DNA of 64,000 bases from Batrachochytrium dendrobatidis JAM81 (GCF_000203795.2 NW_006281102.1:166567-230566); one strand, 5' to 3'; positions 35,201 to 47,879 are shown, counted from the stretch's first letter. Notes: generated from the sequence alone by a model not told the origin. A program made the numbers and translations.

Positions 35201-37013
35201 TGATGTACACCTCATTAGACAAAATTCCGTCCTTCATAATGGATAGCAGATATGACTGTAGGTCACACAGAATCTTGTAGTTACTTTCTTGATCCTATAA
35301 TAATGCATACATATATTAATTCAACGCAAGAGTATGTGGTTTAAAAGCAATCTAGTCAAATCTACCTGAGTGGGATTCATCAAAAATGTACGTCCGACAT
35401 TTGAGCAATATGTTTTGTATCGAACTCCAATTGAACAAATAATAACACCTTCGTGTAATGGATCTTTGTTTGAAGCTGCACTGGGTCGAAGATCGTACAC
35501 TCCTCCACTTTGAATTATGGGGGGATAGCACCAGTCGATAAAAGAGTGAATCACCTGAATAAATAACGCAGATCCAACAAAGTAAGCATCTATTTGTTTC
35601 GTGTATAAAAGTATTTGGTGCAATACCGCGAGCTTACATCTGGCGGAAGTCGAAGCTTTTTGCTTCTAGTTTCATCCAGTAGCGTATCTTCTGTAATTCC
35701 CATAAGTTTTTCATGAGAAACATTCTTTCCTTCATCGATTATCGCAGACATTTGAGGAATAAAAAAGTTTTTCATGGTCGCAGATGAGATTCTGGCCGCG
35801 AGACGAATGGTTTTCTAATAAAATTCAATGTAATATAAGCATCCAAAAGACTGGCAAAATTATGGATTGACATTTTTGAGTCTTTACAAATACTACGCTT
35901 GAAGCGCATACAAATGAATCCAAGACTCGAACCTCTTACCAGTTCGTCTTCATCTTTGACTGAGAGAAGCATAGCGATGGCTGCACTGACATCTACTTGA
36001 GTGAAAGGAGTTTTAAATTCAGCAAGAGCTTTTTTCCATGCATCAATATTCTTTCCAGAAAACTCGTCTTTTGTAATGACACCAAGTTTGCTCTAAATAA
36101 AACAAGATTAGATTCAACACTAATCTATATGCACCATTTAATTTCAAATAAAACAGCATGTCAGACTCTTACTCCATTTTTTGAAGCAGCAATTTCTGTC
36201 AATAGAGTGTTGAAAAAGGATGCATTGTGAGATTCGTCTTTTGTGCGCTTAAGTACTTCAAATGGTACACCTTTTTCTTGATGAAGCTCGTCGAGATAAA
36301 CACCTATAGTGAAAAACGCAAAAGTTTAAGCAAACAAGACAATATTTACAAAGATAATAGACTAGGAATCAGTAAAAATGATGGCAGCACAATGCTGTCA
36401 AAATAAATCCAAATCACAGATCTGATCAGATCTGTTGATTTATAACCATTAAAGCTGATTTAAAATGAAACCCAACAAGATTGACAATCTATTCACAGAA
36501 ATAACAGTGCAGACCAACCTTTCTTGACGGTTGTCAAGAAATAAAATTTTTCGTCGACTATCACAGTAATTGTATCAGGAAATTCGTATCCGAATAACCA
36601 AGTCTAAAAACAGAATTGAATAGAAACCAAAGATCAAGTCAACAATGAGCCAGAACCATACAAATCGAAAACAATAAAAATCAACATGTGCAAATGGAAA
36701 GATGGTCAAGCAAAGATTAAACACCAATGGAATGAATTGTATAAATTGTGTAAATTGCCAACCTGCAAGGAAATCGACTTGGAATAAATGGGAGAATCGT
36801 CTCCAGATCCGACCATAAAGCACAGAGCATCGGCACCAGCATAATCAGCACTAGCAGTCTAGATGTGAAAACAACTCAAATGTTAAAATCATACAAGACG
36901 CTGAACCACAAGACAGTGCAGATCAATGGCATGTCCAAGCTTACACTGAAACTGTTTAGCAAGAGACGGGCTCTTCTATGAAAGGCCTTTGCGTCCAAGT
37001 GGATCTCGCTCAT
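32211..37013 (-). CDS. SPT16: FACT complex large subunit Spt16
   Basis: Spt16 with Pob3/SSRP1 forms FACT, which removes and replaces H2A-H2B dimers ahead of polymerases. I start at ATG 37013 ([20 protein letters not shown]), joined to [19 protein letters not shown]. The inactive aminopeptidase-like N-domain follows ([39 protein letters not shown]). The middle domain is diagnostic: [20 protein letters not shown], then [19 protein letters not shown] and [12 protein letters not shown]. Then come [18 protein letters not shown] and an acidic tail (Ser/Asp/Glu-rich at about 32580-32420), then a last basic exon ending KKGRR (stop 32213-32211). There are more than ten exons. It shares a 106-bp head-to-head promoter with prohibitin. 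One intron holds a 20-bp perfect palindrome. Confidence 0.96.
36416..36435. repeat. 20-bp perfect palindrome in an Spt16 intron
   Basis: ACAGATCTGATCAGATCTGT equals its own reverse complement. It lies in non-coding DNA between two Spt16 exons. Confidence 0.8.
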
Positions 37014-37061
37014 TTGCTAGTCAAGAATCAACTTGCAAATCTGCTCGTCAACTGCTATAGT

Positions 37062-37067
37062 CACGTG
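37062..37067. promoter_or_regulatory. CACGTG palindrome central in Spt16/PHB1 promoter
   Basis: Context GTCACGTGAT. Its centre is within about 2 bp of the midpoint of the 106-bp gap between the two start codons. A TATA-like tataaatac lies at 37080 on the PHB1 side. Confidence 0.65.
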
Positions 37068-37119
37068 ATAAGAAAAGAGTATAAATACTGTTGGCTGGAA
37101 ACTTACTCTTGCAACAATC

Positions 37120-38538
37120 ATGTCTCGTTCTCTGGAAGCATTGGCCCGCTGGGCTCTTCCTCTCGGCATCTTGGCATCTGGTGCTCAAGCTAGCATGTAC
37201 AATGGTATTGCTGCTTGCTGTTTTTCTCATTTTCTGCTTTATTCTTCAAACCTTCTTTCGATCATTTTGGTTTTTTGAGCCATGGCTCATGCACTAATTC
37301 AAGCCAACTCCACTGCGTTTGATCTACTGCCTTGTATTCGTACCATGTCTTTTTATCATTAAAATACAGCTTGATTCCTTGTTTAGATCTGCATATTAAC
37401 CCCATTATTAGTTGAAGGCGGCCATAGAGCTGTTATTTTTGATCGTGTACGAGGTGTTATGCCAACTCCCATTGGTGAAGGTACTCATTTCCTTATTCCA
37501 TGGCTGCAGCGAGCAATCATGTTTGAAGTTCGCACAAAACCACGAACCATCTCCACCACCACCGGATCAAAAGACATGCAAACTATTTCTCTGTCACTTC
37601 GAGTTTTACATCGTCCTGAATACTCTCGTTTGAATATCATATATCAAAACTTGGGAATGGATTATGACGAAAGAGTTTTACCTTCTATTGGAAACGAAGT
37701 TCTCAAGGCAATTGTTGCCCAGTTTGATGCTGGCGAGCTGATTACCCAGCGAGAAATTGTACAGTAACCGATTGCATGTTTTGTTTATGAATCTTGGATC
37801 ATTTGCCCTCTAGTACTGCCAAGAAAAAGTTGTATTGGCTCAACATGGCTTTACTTTTACTCGACTATATATCTATACTTTTTCAATGGATTCGTATTAA
37901 TTGTGCAATGGTTTAGGTGTCTGGCCGAATTCGTGACGAATTGTGCAAGCGTGCCAACGAGTTCAACATCATTCTTGAGGATGTTTCAATTGTAAGTAAC
38001 TCCTAGTACTCCTACTTTTAAAAAACATGTGTCGGTGCTACTTAATGACAGCCTTTTCATGTATTCGTGTCAATACTTTGTCTGCATGCTAAATTCGTAG
38101 ACACATTTGACTTTTGGAAAAGACTTTACTGATGCGGTTGAGCAAAAGGTGATTGGTAAGTAGATTGTTGATTGCTATGTTGAAAATAAAAATGCATTTA
38201 GATTTGCAAGCCAGCAGGAGGACCAAATTAAATTGCATGCATAAATATCTACTAACACGACTTGATGTTGAATAGCTCAACAGGAGGCAGAGCGTGCACG
38301 ATTTGTGGTTGAAAAGGCAGAACAAGAGAAAATGGCTGGCATCATTCGTGCAGAAGGTGAATCGCATGCTGCTAAATTGGTGTCTGAAGCTTACAAAAAA
38401 AGTGGTCAGGCTCATTTGGAACTGCGACGTATCGAGGCTTCCAAGGAAATTGCTGCTACCCTCTCTAGTTCAAAAAATGTCACCTATCTGCCTTCCTCCA
38501 GGTCTGGCAACACCAACATGCTTCTTAAAATTGATTAA
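37120..38538 (+). CDS. PHB1: Prohibitin 1
   Basis: Prohibitin 1 with prohibitin 2 forms ring complexes in the mitochondrial inner membrane that chaperone respiratory subunits and regulate m-AAA protease. The start is ATG 37120. Exon 1 encodes a membrane anchor ([18 protein letters not shown]). Later exons give [43 protein letters not shown] text ([19 protein letters not shown]), LRVLHRPE, the SPFH core, [20 protein letters not shown] and LITQREIVQ. The C-terminal coiled coil reads [18 protein letters not shown] and AAIIRAEGE-like ([10 protein letters not shown]). It ends at TAA 38536-38538. PHB1 rather than PHB2 is chosen from the short N-terminus and [12 protein letters not shown]. It is tail to tail with Rrp46. 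Confidence 0.96.
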
Positions 38539-38702
38539 AAATGAAACTGCTACGATATTCATATGCACCGTGTATGTATGACATACAGAATGTTTACTGT
38601 AAAGCCTTGGTTATTGGCAATCTTTTATTTAAACCATGCACACGCAACTACCGCCAGTAGCTAGCTGAACATATTAAACTATATCACGTCACCGTTGGTT
38701 TG

Positions 38703-39937
38703 TTAAGCGTCTACACCTTGTTCTTTCTGAACCTTTCGCTCCATCGCCGCACGCATAAAGTCATGAATGGACGATGCTGCCAATGCGGAGAGTTCAAAAC
38801 ATGCATCAAACTATTTCAAAGTACAAGAATCGACACCACCGCAACCAAAACAGTCAATGGGTTGCCAAAATACCAAAAACGATTAGATTCAGTCAAATAT
38901 GCAGTACAATCAGACTGTCACCAACTACACTTGCCTCGTCAGTCTCAAACAATCCTGTAGAATGCACTGCCAATACTTCTGAAAATGTCGCATCAGGAAC
39001 CAAAATATGCATTGATTGTGCTTCCTAAATGTTGCCCATTCCATAAAAAAGTAAAATATACAATCAGATCAATATCATCTCCAAGTTTTAAAACCATTAA
39101 ATTGAAACAGAATCCATCACAACCTATTCCTAGATTCAAGATATGCGCATAGATCGATCGTACACGAGGAAAACTAAACCAGCAATCATTCAGATATGCA
39201 AAAACTTACCGAGCACTCAAGAAGAACTGGATCCAATAACAAGACACCTTCTTTGCTAATCATGCAAGTGACAGCAGAGCATGTTTTGGACAAGGGAATG
39301 CCCGCGTCTATTAATGCCAAGACAGCTGCATTGATTGCAGTAGAAAGAATCGAACCATCGTCAAAGAGTACCTGTAGAGTAATTTGGATGGTTGTTCGAG
39401 GATGTAATGCAGATAATACAATGGCTTCCACCACCTGTCTTATGAAATGCTCGTATGTGCGTTCCTGGGTACCTAATCATTTAAACCATCATCGCATAAT
39501 CAATATTATAATGTAAACAGCTCAACCATTTCATAATAGATTCTATTCAATTAAAAATTGAATTCAACCACATGTTGCTGTTACCAGATATGCCAGACAC
39601 TGGACTAAACACAACTTGAATATGTGCATGATCCAACTTTTCATCTCGAGGTCTGGATGCTGTTGGGCCATACACAGAACAAAGCACACTGGATTTTCCT
39701 AGTAGAAACAACTCATATTTGTCAATTCACCGCTTTCGATATCTAGCTTATAAATTAAATAACAAATCATGAACAATAGTCAACTCGAATACCTAGAGTA
39801 AATCTTGCAGATCCATCAGCTCTGGATAGCATTCCAACAACACATCCCATTGTGCGTAGTTGTGTTACCGACCTTTTGTCCGGTCTTGAATGACCCATTA
39901 ATGCGGTTGCAGATATGCCTTGGCTGTCGTCTATCAT
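38703..39937 (-). CDS. RRP46: Exosome core subunit Rrp46 (EXOSC5)
   Basis: Rrp46 is one of six RNase PH-like subunits of the RNA exosome barrel. I start at ATG 39937 (MIDDSQGISATALMG). The first exon continues RPDKRSVTQLRTMGC and LSRADGSARFTLG. The next gives KSSVLCSVYGPTASRP. A later exon reads VEAIVLSALHPRTTIQITLQ, VLFDDGSILSTAINAAVLAL, IDAGIPLSKTCSAVTC and EGVLLLDP. This order and the wording 'GVLLLDP' match EXOSC5 better than Rrp41 (EXOSC4). The C-terminus reads HILVPDATFSEVLAVHSTG and HDFMRAAMERKVQKEQGVDA, with TAA at 38705-38703. It is probably structural, not catalytic, as in yeast and human. Confidence 0.9.
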
Positions 39938-40305
39938 TATGCCGAATAAAACTAGATTGCAGCAATCAAAAAAACAAGCAGTTCAAAATTACAAATCGTA
40001 TATCAAAATCAGTCTATACAGCCAGTAATGCATCAACAGACGGTTTTACAAGCAATGATAGGTATCGATACCAACCGTTCAATTAATGATTACAATGTAA
40101 TATGTGCAAGTATTTTCTATATTTTGCATTTCAAGAAATCCAATCGACATGCACGTGATTTCTATATCTTCTAAACCCAAACAACATGGATCTGATAGTA
40201 TAGGATTTGACCCATTCCTTGCATTAAACTGTTGTGTTGTGATAGATTTGGACACAATTCAACTGTTTTATAAACTGTTTTGAAACTATTTTTAAACTTT
40301 CTAAT
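39938..40305. other. Head-to-head region Rrp46/LRRC74-like
   Basis: 368 bases with one CACGTG box at 40152; otherwise AT-rich and featureless. Confidence 0.6.
40152..40157. promoter_or_regulatory. CACGTG palindrome between Rrp46 and LRRC74-like gene
   Basis: Context TGCACGTGAT, 149 bp before the LRR gene start and 214 bp before the Rrp46 start. Confidence 0.45.
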
Positions 40306-42776
40306 ATGAGCTACGCGCCAATGACAACCACCGCATCAGGTTAGCAATCCAACCCACTTGGCGGCTTCAATACTCACCAGTCCATTTATCAGTAATCTAT
40401 TATTAACAAAATATTATGTTTTCATTTTTAAATCAAATTGTTTGAATGGCTTTCAACAGGCGAGCAGGGTATGCAACATGAAGATATAGATAAAAATATA
40501 ATTAAAGATTCTGAAAAGACTCTCGACTCTGCACTCGGAGTGTTGGATGAACACCAAATAGCACAGTCTACAACTATATCTGCATCTACTGCAACAGCTA
40601 AAAAAAATCTTAAACCTGCCAAACCAGCTAATACGAACCCTGTGGTAGCCTCGACCAAAAAACCTCCTACATCTGCTAAAAAAAGTACGTCTGCAGCTGG
40701 GAATGGAAAACTGAATGCACTTGTGAATGCAACTCGCAAAACAAAAAAAGGTTTGGTTCAACAAGTGACTCAAGGAGTAGCTGGCACAAACGTGCAAGCA
40801 AAAATGATTTCAGGTACGATTACTGAAATGGGCGGGGAAGACGATGCCAGTCTTGGTGACCAACCCATGCGAGATGAAAAGGGAAATATCATCAAACAGA
40901 GGGACGATCAGACTGGATTACTTCAAGAAGAAGACAGCGAGATGGGTGATTCTGACCTTGATATCGATGGTAATCTCTATTGCACATATTTAGTGGTGGG
41001 ATAGTGTGTGGTCACGCAATAGCAATCTTCATCCACCATAAAATAATCATTGCAACCTTTTTGTAAATATAGAAATTATCCATCGTAAAGAAGTTCATGA
41101 TTCATATACTTATTCATGTAAAATGTTGGGCATTGTTCCCGTGTCGTGTATTGTCAAGCGAGCAGGCCAGCAAGAAATATCAATGCCGCATCACGGACTT
41201 GGAGCTCGTGGTGCTCAAGCATTAGCACAAGTGCTGCAGGTAATTATAACCTACCACTGATTCAAACCTTTCAATCTGTTGCATTGCTAATTGGTCCTGT
41301 ATCACGATTCATGCAAATGCATTCCATTGTTTGGTGTTACAGACTGATACGACACTGATTCGACTAGATCTCACCAATAACTTTATTGAAGGCGGTGGTG
41401 CATACATTGGGGAAAGCTTGAAATTAAATCGCACATTGACTTTTTTGAATCTTGGCGATAATCAAATGGGTAAAGTAAATATGCTATCGATACAACCAAA
41501 ATAATTAAAGGATAGATTTTCATATACTTTAATTTAGGTTCAGCAAGCGGCAAAGCTATTGCAGGAATGATGGCTGAAAATACTACATTGAAAACAGTGA
41601 TTTTACGAGGTATGTCATGTATGATTTGTTGGCTACTAAAAACATGCAGATATCCGATCCATTTTAAAATACTTGTCAAACACTAGGAAATAAATTTGGT
41701 GATAAAGAAGCTACACTGTTGGCAGAAGGGTTAAAACGAAACTCTACATTAGAAGGTAAATCCAATCATTTTATTTTGTGCAAATCTTGAATGCGTGGTT
41801 TAATTTTAGCTCACATGTAAAATGATATAGTGCTTGATATCAGTCACAATCAAATTGGTGATTTGGGTGGAATCGCTTTTGGATCTGCATTGGCAGTGAA
41901 CGAAACCCTTCGTGATTTAAATGTAAGCTGGAATGAGCTACGCAGCAGAGGAACTACAGCAATGTTTAGTGGTGCAAAGGTGAGTTGATATGTATACTAC
42001 CACAACATGATATTACAATTAAACCATCAATATAAATCAGTCTAAACTATCGAGATTACATTTGGTGTATATTCCCACATTGTTCATACGATTTAGGAAA
42101 GCAATTCATTGGTCGGGTTAAACATTCAGGTAATTTCTTTCTAATATGTACATTTAATACACGCAAATCATAATGAACAATGTGAACAGTACAACGGAAT
42201 TGGAGAAAATGGAACAGCTGTAAGTCTGTTTTTGGCACGCAATACAAGTGTTACGCATTTGGATATTGGGTAAATAACTCCATATTTTAGATTGAATGCA
42301 AATTGAAACTACAATGCTGAGATATACATATAGATTTACTAGGTGCAGTGATGCATCCATGGCAATCATTTCAAAAGCACTCGAAACAAATCGCAAGTAT
42401 ATGTATTACTGGGCTTGATGAATGTATGCTGCTGCGCTTCAATCTCACGATAAAATAATCACACAATGTCTATAGATAATATAATCGAACTAAATGTTTC
42501 TGGAAATCCCATCTCTGATGCGACTGTGCAAGAACTAGTCAAGTCCATTCAGTCGAGTAAAATCAAAAAATTAATAATGAAGGTATACAAAATCTGAAGT
42601 GAAAAACTAAGACCTGGCTGTTTTTGTTTGAATAGCATGTATTGACGCTGTTGCGTTGCTGCGATATTAACCTAATCTCACTTCCATACCAGAACATACG
42701 TATCTCTAGTAAAACTCAAGCTAATGTTGATAGGATAAATGAGGAAAACTCCACATCGCTTATTATTGTTATTTGA
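40306..42776 (+). CDS. Leucine-rich repeat protein, LRRC74-like
   Basis: The start is ATG 40306 (MSYAPMTTTASG); exon 2 begins in the codon completed at about 40459. The first ~190 residues are Ala/Lys/Thr-rich and low complexity, then acidic. The block DSYTYSCKMLGIVPVSCIVK followed by MPHHGLGARGAQALAQVLQ matches the LRRC74A/B N-terminus. Ribonuclease-inhibitor-type repeats follow: TLIRLDLTNNFIEGGGA, TLTFLNLGDNQMG, TLKTVILRGNKFGDKEA, VLDISHNQIGDLGG, LRDLNVSWNELRSRG, LVGLNIQYNGIGENG and VTHLDIGF. The last exon ends at TGA 42774-42776. LRRC74 proteins are conserved in ciliated organisms and poorly characterised; a flagellar scaffold role is an inference. Its stop is 8 bp from the stop of the opposing GGA gene. 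Confidence 0.82.
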
Positions 42777-42784
42777 ATTTGCAC

Positions 42785-45700
42785 TCATTGAAGAGCATAC
42801 TCGCCCATTTCATTAACGGTAGCACCGTTGATAGAGTATTGTATCTTGAATCTCAGGCGAACCGATTCCTAAACATGACAATAAAACCAATTGATAAAAA
42901 ATTAAACCTTGCTTCATACCTAAAAAATATACAGAGATTGACTGTTGCTTTACCATTGTTGGATTTGATATAGAAAAGGGTTGGGTAATTTGAGCTTGAT
43001 TGAGTGGAGCCAATGTTGTCCCAGTCGGTTTATCCATAGTCAATGTCATGGACTAAAGGTTTATGTAAAGGTTAATCGTTGAAATCTTTAAAAGGTTGCG
43101 GTTTATCAAAATTAAATCACTTGCCTTTGGAACTGCAATTTGAAGACTAAGACCAGTAAACAAAACGGGAGTGACATTGATAAATACAGCTTTGGCATCC
43201 ACAGTGCGTGGTCCATGTGATGAGCAAATAAGCAGTTTGATTTGCAATCCATTTTTATCATACATCATCACTAAATGCAAAACATGAGCTTTGATCTAGT
43301 ATTTAAAGCAATTCAAGAGCTGTCATTGATACCTTCTTTTGTAGGACTGGCAAAAGTCGCATTTTGAGTTGATGTCGTATTAGACCTCTGTCCCATCTGA
43401 GATCCAAGGCCCATTGAAAAATCTGTAGGCATGGAAAGAAGATCTGTATTTTTTGACTGAAAACTAGAGAAAGTGCCCTGATATCCAAGTTGTGCAGGCT
43501 GCGTAGTAGAGATGCCACCTGCAGACATGGGTGCTCCTAAAAGCGGTTTCTAAAACCCAAAATACCGTTAATAACCGATAAAAACCAAGATACAGGTTAT
43601 GCACTCACATTCATGGCATCTGTATTGCCAAATATCGAAAAAGGATCCAGACTGTTTGTCGTGTCTTGGAGGGATTTAGAAGCAGCAGCCCCTCCCTGTT
43701 GTATCTGCAATAAAGTAGCTCCACCATCATACTTTGAGGGAGGAAAAAATGGCGGATTTCCAAGCGATCGGGATTGTTGAAATGGAACTTCGGCTGACAT
43801 TGAAGCAAAAGTTGGGAGCGCCTAGATTTCAATTATTGAATGCATTAAACATACTTGTTTTCAAAAAAAGCATACATCGACACTTACTCCTATTTGAAGA
43901 TCAGAAATACCATCCATGATTCCTAATGAAATGAAAACAGTTAGTCATCTAAGCATTATACATGAAAAGGCATGATAAAATCAAGTAAATATCACACACC
44001 AGGACTAATAGACGATTGCTTTGAATTAGTGAGGTTGCTCATTGTTTGAGGTACTGCCATAAAATTGGAAGCTGGTGCTGCAGGGAAACTGAGATCATCA
44101 AAGTCAATCAGATTAATAGGACCGACAGAATCAGGTGCGTTGCTTGATTTTTCAGATGCCGCTCTAGATGAATACAAGGCAATAAGTTATACTGATACAA
44201 CCAAATACATATTTCAAATGCAGACAAGACATACTGCTTTCGATCAAAATCATTATGCCGAATCGCCTTTCCACTTTTGACATCAGAATATTTTTGAAGA
44301 ACAATATTGATCAGATCGTTTAGCTCCAACAGTCTAGCAAGTCGATCTTCGTCGTCGTTTAATTCAATAAAAGATTGTAGCTTGGTTTGAGCAGATTTGG
44401 CTGTTCCGTAAAGCTCCTGTATTCAAAATTCATCAATACAATTTGTCGGCAAGATCTTAATTCTATATATTTAAATATATAACAAACCTCAATGGTCGAG
44501 TCAGCAGCTAACGATTCTCCAGGACGACGCTGATTTAGCATGTCATTCAAAAGAATGATTCTAGACTCAATGCGCTCAATTTCCTGATTCACTTCCTTTT
44601 TATAGTCTGGCTTTTTACTGACATCCTAATTAGCACAAAACATTGATTAAATTCATTCTATCTAGCGACAAGCTTATCAGTTGTACCAGTCAACCCATAC
44701 ATATCCTGTCATGACTTTCATCAATTCATTTGCCTGAGCTAGTGCTGCAGGAGTTCCCTTTCTAATCAATTCCTCCAGTTTCTACAATATAAAAAGGTAA
44801 ACATGGTGTCGATCCATTTAGATTCGACCCTCAAGTAAAAATACAGTACCACGCCATGTGCTTTGCGGTCCTCCTCTTCAAGCTCATCCTCAGTTTTGAG
44901 ATTCTAATTAAAAGATAAACCAGAAAACCCCATCAGTCGCTTCCAAAGTTTTGATCCAAAGTCGTATACGAAAATCTGTTTCAAAAACCCCTACATTGTT
45001 ACCATTAAATGACTTGACGGCATCCTCACGGAGTTCAGGAAATCGGTAGCCTAGTCCATAAACCCGACCATCAAAATGAGCTAAACTAGACATGTCAAAA
45101 TAACATCAAGTCTGACAAAATCCACTCCATTACCTTTGTACATAAGAAGACGATACATGTCATTAATATGCTTAAAGTCTTCTTTATAGCGTGAGTTTAC
45201 ACACAATGTAGCGTTCCACAACTGCATAAGCTCCAAGATTCGATGCTGAGTAGCTGTGATATTCTAGAATTTCAAACGTTTTAGTGAGCACACGAGGCTT
45301 CAAAGATAGTGTTGAAGCATATTAGCTCACTGTAGGTTTTTCTGGAAACCGTCGAACAAGTTCATTGAGAAACTCCTTGGATCCAATGACAAGATGAAAA
45401 GGATAGCCGCAATTTTTAACACAGCTGTCCAAAAGCTAGAATAAACATTTGAATCCAGACAGTACGGAAAATGTTAAAACCAGTCCTATGGTCTATTTAG
45501 TATCGATATTCGTTTGCAATGCCCGACATACCATAAGGGAAAGATATGCAGCCGTGTTATTACCGCGATTGACATGCTTTAGGATCGCAAACGCACAGTC
45601 GCGAGGACTAGAGTTTATAAAAAGTTAGCCATGTCTTTAAAATCAAGAGGACCATTGCAAATCTGTAATAAAAGTGCAGATTTAACAGCAGCCATAATTT

Positions 45701-46165
45701 ATTGAAATCTGACATATTCAATGGCATCATGATCCAAGTGAAAGGTAAAATGTATGTCCTTACTAAGTCTTTTGAGTCTTGTTTACCATATCGCATATCT
45801 CCAAGTTCAAAGAAAGGTTTGGCTGGCCAAAAGAAGGGTCGCAAGCTTGAGCTGTTTGCACCAAAACAAGGATCAAAAACGGATATTTTAAATACTCAAG
45901 ACAATCATCAATGGCATTGGCTCAGTAGAATACAAGCGGTATAGTGTTATTATAGCAGGCTAAAGCCAGTACAGACTGGATTTGCTATAAAATCTAACCC
46001 TTGTTTATAAATCGAGCAAGCAGTCGAGTAATGTTTAATATGATTTCAAGCAGACAAACCTATCATTTCCTCCAACAAAGTGCCAGGCTGGTCCAAACCA
46101 ACCTCGTATATCAGGTTGTTTAGTCCAGCAAAAACATTCCCGGCACTACTAGGAACCCCACTCAT
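42785..46165 (-). CDS. GGA: GGA-type clathrin adaptor (VHS-GAT-GAE)
   Basis: GGA proteins bind Arf-GTP at the trans-Golgi and load cargo into clathrin vesicles bound for endosomes. The start is ATG 46165 (MSGVPSSAGNVFAGLNNLIY). The VHS domain is spread over several short exons (SCVKNCGYPFHLVIGSKEFLNEL; QLWNATLCVNSRYKEDFKHI; GYRFPELREDAV). The GAT domain follows (AHGVKLEELIRKGTPAALAQ; NQEIERIESRIILLNDMLN; AQTKLQSFIELNDDEDRLAR; LLELNDLINIVLQKY). A long Ser/Gln/Pro-rich hinge comes next. The GAE ear reads MMYDKNGLQIKLLICSSHG, LSLQIAVPKA and ESVRLRFKIQYSINGATVNE-MGEYALQ, with the stop at 42787-42785. All three domains are present in the family order. The gene has many introns, so only its span is given. 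Confidence 0.9.
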
Positions 46166-46350
46166 GAACAAGTTGTTTAGAGTGCCATGAAGATGAGCGT
46201 GTACAATCCAACAAGACTGCCAACTTGGTGAGCGTGAACGATCTTTGCTGGCTCAGTGCAGCCGGCTTTTGTGTGGTTTGCTTGCTTCAATGTTTTTGGG
46301 AGGTTTGGCTGCCGCCGTTGTTGGAAGGTACTTGCATGCCGCGTCGTTGA

Positions 46351-47544
46351 ATGCATTATGTTCACCCATTGAACTTGGTACTGACTCTGACGATCCTTAG
46401 TGTTTGTATAGGCTCTGGCCAGACTCTCCAAAAGTATGCCTTGAATCGGATTGCTCAGCAGCACCTTCCAACACAAACAGCCACTATGCAGAAAAGACAT
46501 GGAAATCCTATCTATGCAGGAACAACCGGATTCGAACGCTTTTCTGACAGATTATGGCTTATTGGAATTTCTTTATCCTATTTTGGTGAGCTAGGCAATT
46601 GGGCTGCTTTGTCATTGGCATCTGCAGCGGTAGTCACCCCACTTGGGATTGTATCTGTTCTCACAAACGTGTTTTTGGCTCAGTATTTTCTTGAAGAGCA
46701 TATTACAAACCGACAGCGCAGGGGATACATGTTTGTTCTTGCCGGAGTCTTTGGTATTTTAATTGTAGCACCAAAAGGTGAATCGTCGCTAGGAAGCTCC
46801 ATCTCGGAGATTCTTAGCTCGTGTGCTCGACCAGGGATGGTAAATAGCTTCACATTCCTCTTTATCGCAATAGTGCTGCTCATCTACCAGATCTTTGTAA
46901 ATCAAGTGCACAAGATTACTCTGTATGTTGCCGTGTGCTCGCTATTTGGCACTCTTACAATCACTTCTGCAAAAATCCTATCACTGTTGATGCGTTTGCC
47001 ACCAACCAAAACATTTGTATCCAAAGCTAATGAAACCATGTGGCTATCCAATACAAGTACAATGGATTTTGATACGACATTACCGCACACACCATTGCTT
47101 GGCTCAGAAAAAATACCCTTGGTTGGTCTACTGGAACAAAAAGACTTTGAAAAAACTTTGAAATCAAACTCTTTAGTCATAGCAACCGCTTACTTGGCTC
47201 TTACCCTGATCATTGTCATGTCAATTGGAGGACAAGAGTTTTTTAAACAGCAAGCTCTGGGACGATTTCCAGTTTCGCGTTTCCAGCCAATGCTGTATGC
47301 TGGCTTCAATGGCTGGTGAGTAGATAATTTTCCATGAATCCAACTAAAACTATGCTCACTAACATGCATATTCAGTGTTGTGTTGTCAAGCGTGTTGCTG
47401 TTTGGAGAAACCGAATCTGGATTGCAAACCTTTTTGTTTATAGTATCGTTTGGAATCTGCATGTCGGCAATTGTTATGGGAATATCCATTGTACAAAAGG
47501 ATGACCAACTAATGGATTCAGCAGCCAGCGCAAAGAAAATATGA
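46351..47544 (+). CDS. NIPA-like magnesium transporter family protein
   Basis: Two exons: 46351 to about 47317, and about 47377 to 47544. The protein is a multi-span membrane protein starting MHYVHPLNLVLTLTILSVCI with the GSGQTLQKYALNR block. Further hydrophobic helices include GELGNWAALSLASAAVVTPL, GIVSVLTNVFLAQYFLEEHI, GYMFVLAGVFGILIVAPKGE, FLFIAIVLLIYQIFV, VAVCSLFGTLTITSAKILSL, SNSLVIATAYLALTL, and a second exon starting WCVVLSSVLLFGETESG. The order and the LGNWAAL/VTPLG/NVFLA blocks match the NIPA (DUF803) family, some members of which move Mg2+. Substrate here is not proven. The gene is head to head with the GGA gene over 185 bp. The start is the first ATG that leads into the first helix. 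Confidence 0.87.
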
Positions 47545-47879
47545 TTGCACTAGAGTCTAGTTTTATTTTGGTACCTATTGCGGCCAATCATCCAATAGAT
47601 GCACATCTAATCTGCTTGGTGTCTTGATTACCTGGCACACTGACACTTCAAACATGATGGAATGTGCAAATATCAACTAATTTCTACAAAACATATTTGG
47701 TTTATTTTCCAATCTCGTTTAATATATAAAATTGGATAGTTGCATACAATCATAACTGGTAAATCAGATTAGATAAATGCTCTCAATAGTCAGAAAACAA
47801 AACACGTGCTTTATGGTCTTTATTCGAAACCCATTTTTCAACATTTCCAGTCAGCAGCAACTCCAAATCCCTCGGTGTT
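47545..47879. other. Intergenic gap upstream of intronless mitochondrial gene
   Basis: 335 bases; one CACGTG box at 47803, no gene seen. Confidence 0.6.
47803..47808. promoter_or_regulatory. CACGTG palindrome upstream of 47880 gene
   Basis: Context AACACGTGCT, 72 bp before the start at 47880. Confidence 0.5.

Noticed and set aside
46187..46350. Possible extra 5' exon of the NIPA-like gene (ATG at 46187)
   Set aside because: The ATG at 46351 already leads directly into the conserved first helix; the extra exon adds no family similarity.
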